Shown: in pieces, positions 57,985 to 64,000 of the stretch | Layout of the letters: every line of letters starts with the position of its first letter | Position numbering within the stretch: the stretch's first letter is position 1 | From: JBBQZO01 sp038207625 | Lineage (GTDB): Bacteria; Pseudomonadota; Gammaproteobacteria; Burkholderiales; Burkholderiaceae_D | DNA length: 64,000 nucleotides | Assembly: GCA_038207625.1 (NCBI GenBank) | Contig: JBBQZO010000014.1 | Span: 61,355 to 125,354 of the forward strand | Reading direction: 5' to 3' | Position numbers and translations under genes: made by a program | Notes under the pieces: generated by a model | What the model was told of the DNA's origin: nothing | The model's input: only the letters and a program-made list of their open reading frames with translations | The model's database searches: none

Positions 57985-58641
57985 TTACAGTTCGCCGTCC
58001 TCGGCCACCGGCGCGGGCGGCGTCATCATGTGCCCGAGCTTGCGCGCCTTGGTGTCGAGGTAGCCCTGGTTGAAGACGTTGCGGTTCACCAGCAGCGGCA
58101 CCCGTTCGGTGACCGTCACGCCCAGTTTCTCCATCGCCTCGATCTTACGCGGATTGTTGGTCATCAGGCGCAAGCTGGCGATGCCGAACTGGGCCAGCAT
58201 CGGCTGGCATAGCGCGTAGTCGCGCGCGTCGGCGTGAAAGCCCAGCGCCAGATTCGCTTCGACCGTGTCGGCGCCGTCTTCCTGCAAGCGGTAGGCGCGG
58301 ATCTTGTTGAGCAGGCCGATGCCGCGTCCTTCCTGGCGCAAGTACAGCAAAATGCCGCGCCCTTCGGCGGCGATGCGCTTCAAGGCCCCTTCGAGCTGGG
58401 CGCCGCAGTCGCAGCGCTGGGAAAACAGCACGTCGCCGGTCAGGCATTCGGAATGCACGCGCGCCAGCACCGGGGCGCCGTCGCCGATCTCGCCTAACAC
58501 CATCGCCAGGTGTTCCTTGCCGGTGGCGTGTTCGAGAAAGGCGTGCAGGGTAAATTGCGCCCAGGGTGTCGGCAGCGCGCAGGAGGTGACGTATTCGACG
58601 GCGGGCTGGTCGGAAACGAGGGGAGGCGTGGCTGTACTCAT
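57985..58641 (-). CDS. ribA: GTP cyclohydrolase II
   Basis: The 218-residue enzyme makes the first riboflavin-pathway intermediate from GTP. The zinc and substrate motifs are visible: VHSECLTGDVLFSQRCDCGAQ (three cysteine ligands), LYLRQEGRGIGL, and MTNNPRKI. It is a stand-alone RibA without the RibB fusion. I see no FMN riboswitch upstream. Start chosen at ATG 58641, where the sequence becomes family-like soon after. Confidence 0.96.
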   Translation of the reverse strand: MSTATPPLVSDQPAVEYVTSCALPTPWAQFTLHAFLEHATGKEHLAMVLGEIGDGAPVLARVHSECLTGDVLFSQRCDCGAQLEGALKRIAAEGRGILLYLRQEGRGIGLLNKIRAYRLQEDGADTVEANLALGFHADARDYALCQPMLAQFGIASLRLMTNNPRKIEAMEKLGVTVTERVPLLVNRNVFNQGYLDTKARKLGHMMTPPAPVAEDGEL

Positions 58642-58979
58642 GGTGGTGTGATCGCGGTAAAAGGGGCGCGGCTGGCCTGTTTCAGTGCAGACCAGGCGGG
58701 CGCCCGAGGTCCAGGGGACCGTGTACTTAAACCACAAGTGTATCGGAAAACGGGGCTATCTGTGGCTTTGCGGCAAACCGCCGGGCCGCATTGGGGGCGT
58801 TTGCGGCGTCGATCCGCCCGAAATGGAGGGCAGAGCGATTTGCGCCGAACGCGCGAAAAACAGCCAGGCGCCTCTCTTGAACCCGCATGCGCGCTGGACC
58901 GGCGGCGCTGTCACGGCGCCGCTGGCGTTGATCGGGTTGTCATTAGAGGCGCCGGTCTAATCAAGCGCAGGCGCAGCGC
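58642..58979. other. 338-base region between ribA and the pirin gene
   Basis: No gene is supported here. A 91-codon open frame on the plus strand (58685-58960) has no family resemblance or convincing start context. The region should hold the ribA promoter, but I could not identify one confidently. I also looked for the conserved blocks of an FMN riboswitch on the minus strand and did not find them. Confidence 0.5.
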
Positions 58980-59696
58980 TCAGGCGGTCTGGCCTTGGCC
59001 GGGCAGGTCGAACAGCAGCACTTCGGCCGCTTCGGCGTTGGCAAACGTCAGGGCGCGCTCGGCGCTGACCTTGAGCGCGTCGCCCGCGTCGAGCACCGTG
59101 CCATTGACCGACAGGCGGCCACGGATCAGGTGCACATAGGCACTGCGTCGTTCGGCCAGCCGATGGGTCAGCGGCGCGTCGCCGTTCAGGATGGCGGCGT
59201 ACAGCGACGCGTCCTGGTGGATCAGCACCGAGTCGTCGCGCCCGTCGCCGCTGGCGATCAGGCGCAGTTGGCCCTGCTTGGCGGCGACGTCAAAGTGCTT
59301 CTCTTCGTAGCTGGGCGCAATCCCGGTGACGTTGGGCGCGATCCAGATTTGCAGGAAATGCACCGCTTCCGTGGTCGAATGGTTAAATTCGCTATGGCGC
59401 ACGCCGCTGCCGGCCGACATGCGCTGCACGTCGCCGTAATGGAGCACGGAGCCGGTGCCCATGCTGTCCTTGTGCGCCAGCGCGCCGTCGAGCACGTAGG
59501 AGATGATCTCCATGTCGCGGTGTCCGTGGGTGCCGAAACCCTGGCCGGGCGCGACCCGGTCCTCGTTGATCACCAACAGCGCACCGAAGCCGGTGTGCGC
59601 CGGGTCGTGGTAGTCGCCAAACGAAAACGTGTGCTGGGACTGCAGCCAGCCGTGATTGGCGACGCCGCGCTCGTTACTTTTACGAATATTCAGCAT
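58980..59696 (-). CDS. pirin-family protein (YhhW-like)
   Basis: The 238-residue bicupin has the pirin metal site GTHGHRDMEIISYVLDG with histidines and a following glutamate, plus GVRHSEFNHS. The closest relatives include YhhW-type quercetin dioxygenase-like proteins. It is probably a cytoplasmic metal-dependent enzyme or regulator. The C-terminal cupin half is more divergent. Confidence 0.93.
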   Translation of the reverse strand: MLNIRKSNERGVANHGWLQSQHTFSFGDYHDPAHTGFGALLVINEDRVAPGQGFGTHGHRDMEIISYVLDGALAHKDSMGTGSVLHYGDVQRMSAGSGVRHSEFNHSTTEAVHFLQIWIAPNVTGIAPSYEEKHFDVAAKQGQLRLIASGDGRDDSVLIHQDASLYAAILNGDAPLTHRLAERRSAYVHLIRGRLSVNGTVLDAGDALKVSAERALTFANAEAAEVLLFDLPGQGQTA

Positions 59697-59996
59697 GGAT
59701 AGTTCCGCCTCGTGAAGTTGATATACGATATTTTCGCATCATGGGCGCGGGCTTTGTCGATGGGCCAGCGCGGCAAGGCTTCAGTATACGTCGGCCACGA
59801 CCCAAACCAAAAACGGAAAACATTGCGCTCCAAGGTAGAAAATTTCGAATCGTGCGACGCAGCCTGGAATGGCTGCAAATCGTCGACGCGCACGACCGGC
59901 GCAGCGCGCTTTGTGTTGCACACGGCAGAATGTTGATCTGTGGCCACTTTTTCGGAGTACCATAGCGGATACTCCACTGCCATTGTGTCCAAGACT
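59697..59996. other. 300-base region between the pirin and HDOD genes
   Basis: Promoters for both divergent genes should lie here. Open frames in this stretch (74 codons on the plus strand) lack protein-like character, and I see no tRNA, repeat or clean promoter. The pirin-proximal end is AT-richer (59715-59745). Confidence 0.5.
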
Positions 59997-60998
59997 ATGA
60001 GCAAGCCAAGCCCGGCGCCGTTGATTTTCCTGCAGATTCTGGCCGATCGCAGCGGCAAGCCGTGCGCGCTATTGCTGGACGTGGACGCGGACGCGCGCGC
60101 CGACGCCAACGCGCCAGAGGGCTTGCTGGCGCTGGTCGACAGCGACGCGTTCGGCAAACTGAACGCCACGTTCGCCTGCCTGTACGACGGCGCGCCGGGC
60201 GCGCCGCTGGCGCAGGCGCTGCAACAGGCGGGCTGGCAGGGCGTCGATGACGGCGCCGTGCTGCGCACCGACGCGGCGTTGGGTGCACCGCTGGCGCCGG
60301 CTGTGCAATGGATCGCCGGCAACTGGTGTCTGAATCCGCCCGCCGGCGCGCAAGGCACGCAGGGCGTGTCGCGCGCGCTGGCACTGCAGCTGGTGCAAAA
60401 GGTCGCCGCCGACGCCGATACGCACGAGATAGAAACCTTGCTGCGGCACGACCCGACCTTGTCCTACCACCTGCTGCGGCTGGTCAATTCGTTGGGCATG
60501 GGCATGGGCACCGGGCGGCGCATCACCAGTTTTTCCCAGGCGATCCTGCTGCTGGGACGCCAGCAATTGCGGCGCTGGCTGAATCTGATGCTGTTCGCGG
60601 CGCGCCAGGGCGATGTGCGCTCGGCGATGCTGCTAGCGCGCGTGGCCGTGCGTGCGCGCGCGCTTGAACTGCTGGCCAAGGCGAGCGGACTGGACAAAAC
60701 CGCGCAGGAGCAGGCCTTCATGACGGGCATGTTTTCGCTGCTGGGCGTGTTGTTCGGCATGTCGCTGGCCGAGGTGATCGCGCCGCTGGCAGTGACCGAC
60801 GCGGTGCAGCAGGCGCTGCTGGCGCGCACCGGCACGCTGGGCGCGCTGCTGGCGCTGATCGAGTCGGCCGAGCAGGGCCGGCACGCCGACGTGGCCGCTG
60901 CGCTGGACGCACTGCAAATACAGAACCAGCAATTTAACGAGCTGATCGTCGAGGCCACCAGCTGGATGCTCGGCGTCGTCAGCGAAACCTTGGGCTAG
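59997..60998 (+). CDS. HDOD-domain protein
   Basis: The 333-residue cytoplasmic protein has an N-terminal EAL-like or unrelated region of about 130 residues without catalytic motifs. An HDOD (non-catalytic HD-related) domain follows from about residue 135 (IETLLRHDPTLSYHLLRLVNSLGMG and FSQAILLLGRQQLRRWLNLMLFA). HDOD proteins act in signalling. The gene ends 4 bases before the phosphodiesterase gene, so the two are an operon. The ATG at 59997 is the first good start. Confidence 0.85.
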   Translation: MSKPSPAPLIFLQILADRSGKPCALLLDVDADARADANAPEGLLALVDSDAFGKLNATFACLYDGAPGAPLAQALQQAGWQGVDDGAVLRTDAALGAPLAPAVQWIAGNWCLNPPAGAQGTQGVSRALALQLVQKVAADADTHEIETLLRHDPTLSYHLLRLVNSLGMGMGTGRRITSFSQAILLLGRQQLRRWLNLMLFAARQGDVRSAMLLARVAVRARALELLAKASGLDKTAQEQAFMTGMFSLLGVLFGMSLAEVIAPLAVTDAVQQALLARTGTLGALLALIESAEQGRHADVAAALDALQIQNQQFNELIVEATSWMLGVVSETLG

Positions 60999-61002
60999 GC
61001 CG

Positions 61003-63183
61003 ATGCCAAAACAGGCGCTTGAACATTGCTTGGAATTGTCGCGCCAAGCGCAGACGCTGGCCGGCCACGCGCAGGTGCAGGTATTGCGCGATCTGGAGCA
61101 GGCGCTGCAACGGCTGCACGCGCTGGAGTTGCCGCCGGCCGACAAGATTTTGCTGCAACACGCGCAAACCTTCGAACTGTCGCCCGAGCCGGTGATCGTG
61201 CTCGATCCGGTCGGCTATCTGACCGGCTGGAACAAGGGCGCCGAGCAATTGTTCGGCTACACGCACGGCGAGGCGATCGGCCAGCATGTGCTGTTTTTGT
61301 ATGCCGACGACGAGGACAGCGACGACCTGGCCGAGCTGTTTCTGGAGCAGGGCAGCGGCATGATCGAAGTGCGCCGGCGCAAAAAATCGGGCGAGGTGAT
61401 CTGGGTGCGCCTGGCGCTGTCTTTGATCAGCGACGACGCCGACGTGCCGGCCGGCATGCTGGTGCACCTGTCGCCGGTGACCGAACGCCTGTCGGCCGAG
61501 GACAAGATCTTGCTGCACGCGCGCATCATCGAAGACAGCGAGCAGGGCGTGTTGATCACCGACGCCCACGAGCGCATCGTGTCGATCAACAGTTCGTTTA
61601 CCCGCATCACCGGCTACTCGCCGGCCGAGTCGATCGGCCAGACGCCGGACCTGCTGCGCTCGGGCATCCACGACGCCGATTTTCGCGCCATGGTGCGCGC
61701 CGCGATGGCCGGCCACGGCCCGTGGCGCGGCGAAATCATCGGACGGCGCAAGAACGGCGAGCTGTTTCCCCAGTCGGTGACGATCAGCGCGGTGCGCGAC
61801 GTGAACGGCCAGATCAGCCACAGCTTCTCGCTGTTTTCCGACATCAGCGTGCACAAGGACGCCGAGGCGCGCATGCAGCGCATGGCCAACTACGACAGCC
61901 TGACCGGCCTGCCCAATCGTTGCCTGCTGAACCAGTTGATGAACCAGGCGCTGGCCGAGGCGCGCCGCAGCGGCCAGTACGGCGCGCTGATGGTGATCGA
62001 CATCAACCGCATCGGCGCGATCAGCGACACGCTGGGCCACGAGGTGGCCAGCGCCTTGCTGTGCGAAATCGGACGGCTGTTTCGCGGCGTGCTGCGCGAG
62101 GCCGACATCCTGGCCCACATCGAAGGTAACAAGTTTGCCGTGGCGCTGCTGCACATCGAAAAACGCGAACACGCCGGCTACGTCGCGCAGAAACTGCTGG
62201 CCGCGCTGGAGGCGCCGATCGTGATCGAGCTGCACCGCTTGCGGGTGGGCGCGCGCGTGGGCATCGCCGTGTATCCCGAGGACAGCCTGGACATGGCCTC
62301 GCTGATCCGCTACGCCGACGTGGCGCTGGCCAAGGCGGGCGAGGGCGAGGACGGCGGCTTCCTGTTCTATCGCGAGGAAATGGACCAGCGCGCCAAGGAA
62401 CACCTGCGCCTGGAAAGCGAACTGCGCGCCGCGCTGGGCAGCGCCCAGCTGGAACTGCATTATCAGCCCAAGGTGAGTCTGCGCAGCGGGCGCATTGTCG
62501 GCGCCGAAGCGCTGCTGCGCTGGCGCCATCCGGAAAAAGGCATGATCTCGCCGGCCGTGTTCATCCCGCTGGCCGAAGAAACGGGGCTCATTCTCGATAT
62601 CGGCAGCTGGGTGCTGGAAGAAGCGTGCCGCCAGATTGGCGCGTGGCAGGCGGGGGGCGTGCCGGTGGTGCCGATCGCCGTGAACCTGTCGGCGCGCCAG
62701 TTCGACCGCCAGTTGCCGGCCCGCGTGGCCGCCGTGCTGGACCGCCACCAGGTGCAGCCCCAGCAACTGATGCTGGAAATTACCGAGAGCTTGCTGGTGC
62801 GCGGCGCCGACAACGTGGTCGGCATCATGAACGAGCTGGTGGCGATGGGCATGGCGCTGGCGCTGGACGACTTCGGCACCGGCTATTCGAGCCTGTCTTA
62901 CCTGAAGAAATTCCCCATCAGTACGCTCAAGGTCGACCGCGCCTTCGTGATCGGCTTGCCGGACGAGGAAAACGATTGCGCCATTGCGCGCGCGATTGTC
63001 ACGATGGCTCAGCAACTGCGCCAGGAAATCGTCGCCGAAGGGGTGGAGACGGTGGCGCAGATGAACTTCCTGCGCGATCTGGGCTGCGACCAGTTGCAAG
63101 GGTATCTGTTCAGCCCCGCCGTGCCGCCGGCCGCGTTCGAGCGCATGCTGCGCGAGGGCCAGCGCCTGACACTGGAGCGCTGA
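61003..63183 (+). CDS. PAS-PAS-GGDEF(degenerate)-EAL cyclic-di-GMP phosphodiesterase
   Basis: The 726-residue protein has two PAS domains (about 55-160 and 170-285), a GGDEF domain (about 290-450), and an EAL domain (about 455-715). The GGDEF signature is replaced by EGNKF (374-378), so diguanylate cyclase activity should be lost. The EAL domain keeps its catalytic set: E502-A503-L504 in GAEALLRW, D622-D623 in DDFGTGYSS, K in TLKVDRAF, and EGVET. It should hydrolyse cyclic di-GMP, with PAS and the degenerate GGDEF as sensors, and is coupled to an HDOD gene. Confidence 0.94.
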   Translation: MPKQALEHCLELSRQAQTLAGHAQVQVLRDLEQALQRLHALELPPADKILLQHAQTFELSPEPVIVLDPVGYLTGWNKGAEQLFGYTHGEAIGQHVLFLYADDEDSDDLAELFLEQGSGMIEVRRRKKSGEVIWVRLALSLISDDADVPAGMLVHLSPVTERLSAEDKILLHARIIEDSEQGVLITDAHERIVSINSSFTRITGYSPAESIGQTPDLLRSGIHDADFRAMVRAAMAGHGPWRGEIIGRRKNGELFPQSVTISAVRDVNGQISHSFSLFSDISVHKDAEARMQRMANYDSLTGLPNRCLLNQLMNQALAEARRSGQYGALMVIDINRIGAISDTLGHEVASALLCEIGRLFRGVLREADILAHIEGNKFAVALLHIEKREHAGYVAQKLLAALEAPIVIELHRLRVGARVGIAVYPEDSLDMASLIRYADVALAKAGEGEDGGFLFYREEMDQRAKEHLRLESELRAALGSAQLELHYQPKVSLRSGRIVGAEALLRWRHPEKGMISPAVFIPLAEETGLILDIGSWVLEEACRQIGAWQAGGVPVVPIAVNLSARQFDRQLPARVAAVLDRHQVQPQQLMLEITESLLVRGADNVVGIMNELVAMGMALALDDFGTGYSSLSYLKKFPISTLKVDRAFVIGLPDEENDCAIARAIVTMAQQLRQEIVAEGVETVAQMNFLRDLGCDQLQGYLFSPAVPPAAFERMLREGQRLTLER

Positions 63184-63415
63184 GCGCGCCGCACACGGTG
63201 CTGCCGGCGCCCGGCGTGCGCCGTTCTGCGCGGCCTCTGTCGCCGAGTTCGCCAATTGTGTGATTTCAACAACACCTCGCAAAGGTCGATGCCAGATTGA
63301 CCACGCCAGGCGCCGACGCGCGCCGCTGCTGACGTATCATGAACCGCAGCCGCGCTGCCCGGCAAGGGCGCCATCGGCCGCTGTCGACGACCAACCCCAC
63401 GCGGAGGAAGCATTT

Positions 63416-64000
63416 ATGGCGACCCAGAAACAATGGATACTGATCGCTGGCGGCGCGCTGCTGCTGGGCCACTTGGCGACGCAGGCGGCGTCGGGCCAGT
63501 CAATCACCCGTACCGTCGAGCCGGGTGCGAGCGGACCGTATGCGAGCGCCGTGTCGGTGCCGACGAATAGCCGTTACGTGTTCATCAGCGGCACGCTGGC
63601 CGATGTCGCCAATCCGGGCGCGCCCAGGGGCTCGATCGAGTCCTACGGCAATACGGCCACGCAGGCGACGTCGATCCTGAAAAAAATCGACAAACTGCTG
63701 GCCAACGATGGCATGACGCTGGCCGACGTCGTCAAGGTCAATGTCTACCTGGCGGGCGACCCTAAGCTTGACGGCAAGATGGACTTTGCCGGCATGAACG
63801 GCGCCTACGCGCAGTTCTTCGGCAGCGCCAGTCACCCGAACAAGGCCGCGCGTACCACCATCGCCGTGCCGGCCGTGCCCCGGGCGGGCGCGCCGGCGGA
63901 AAAAGTAAATTCGGCGGGGGGCCCAGAGGGGGCGGGCCGGGCGCGGGGCGCCGCCCCGGGGGGGGGGGGGAGCCAGGTTGTGGGCCACAACGCGCGCGAG
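63416..64000 (+). CDS. RidA-family protein, exported; 3' end unreliable (runs off edge)
   Basis: The frame from ATG 63416 is open to the end of the window (195 codons). GGAGGA precedes the start. The product has a hydrophobic N-terminus (WILIAGGALLLGHLATQAA, a signal peptide) and RidA-type features: VFISGTLAD, DVVKVNVYLA and NKAARTTIAVPA. The expected RidA ending is GALVEIE-like, but after about base 63890 the frame reads an unrelated glycine-rich sequence with poly-G runs. The last 110 bases look like sequencing or assembly error. Confidence 0.7.
   Translation, partial: MATQKQWILIAGGALLLGHLATQAASGQSITRTVEPGASGPYASAVSVPTNSRYVFISGTLADVANPGAPRGSIESYGNTATQATSILKKIDKLLANDGMTLADVVKVNVYLAGDPKLDGKMDFAGMNGAYAQFFGSASHPNKAARTTIAVPAVPRAGAPAEKVNSAGGPEGAGRARGAAPGGGGSQVVGHNARE

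Noticed and set aside
58642..58760. FMN riboswitch upstream of ribA
   Set aside because: I looked for the conserved AGGGG...GGCGGTA-type blocks on the minus strand and did not find them.
58685..58960. 91-codon open frame between ribA and the pirin gene
   Set aside because: No family resemblance, no good ribosome binding site, and it crosses the region where ribA's promoter should lie.
59712..59936. 74-codon open frames between the pirin and HDOD genes
   Set aside because: Two frames overlap in the same interval, with no ribosome binding site or recognisable protein.

Overview
The window is GC-rich bacterial chromosome. It looks like a member of the Oxalobacteraceae (Massilia / Duganella / Janthinobacterium-like betaproteobacteria). 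The evidence is the order tpiA - secG - tRNA-Leu(GAG) - nuoABCDEFGHIJKLMN - DUF2818 - NUDIX, separate nuoC and nuoD, an orphan PEP-CTERM protein, and densely packed, strongly GC-biased genes that leave long antisense shadow frames. The genus assignment is inference; the gene order is read directly. I see no insertion sequence, prophage or CRISPR array.

Layout. 1-8.1 kb: the 5' part of a GMC oxidoreductase, then exported proteins: an M2 (ACE-type) metallopeptidase, a 65-residue membrane-anchored peptide, a head-GIN (DUF2807) protein, a Sel1-repeat protein, an M3-type metallopeptidase and a DUF5694 protein. 8.1-28.6 kb: a conserved core with a quinone oxidoreductase, tpiA, secG, a tRNA-Leu with its own promoter and terminator, all 14 complex I genes, DUF2818, a NUDIX hydrolase coupled to an exported HExxH protein, then ispD and ispF. 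28.6-48.3 kb: an accessory region of small regulated modules. These are a Baeyer-Villiger-type monooxygenase facing a TetR regulator and an alpha/beta hydrolase; MarR + MFS + a small protein; a zinc alcohol dehydrogenase beside a short AraC-type protein; a PEP-CTERM protein; LysR + NAD(P)-binding protein; an FMN reductase; a solute-binding protein; an ABC ATPase with a membrane partner; an EamA exporter facing a LysR regulator; an acyltransferase; a LytS/LytR-type two-component pair; and a YdeI-like protein.

48.3-64 kb: an ECF41-type sigma factor facing a carboxymuconolactone-decarboxylase-family gene, with two divergent copies of one sigma promoter between them; a subtilase fused to a seven-repeat beta-propeller; a tight four-gene cluster (MGDG-synthase-like glycosyltransferase, 61-residue membrane protein, dual-specificity phosphatase, START-like protein); a small membrane protein; a trypsin-like protease coupled to an FHA-membrane protein; ribA; a pirin; an HDOD protein next to a PAS-PAS-degenerate GGDEF-EAL phosphodiesterase; and a RidA-family gene that runs into poor-looking sequence at the right edge.

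The best candidates for something undescribed are the glycosyltransferase / small membrane protein / phosphatase / START cluster (52468-55024), the protease-FHA pair (55559-57894), and the subtilase-propeller fusion with no visible signal peptide (49393-52215). The best-supported regulatory readings are the paired ECF41-type promoters (48323-48402) and the twin 18-bp operators between the monooxygenase and its TetR regulator (30130-30182).
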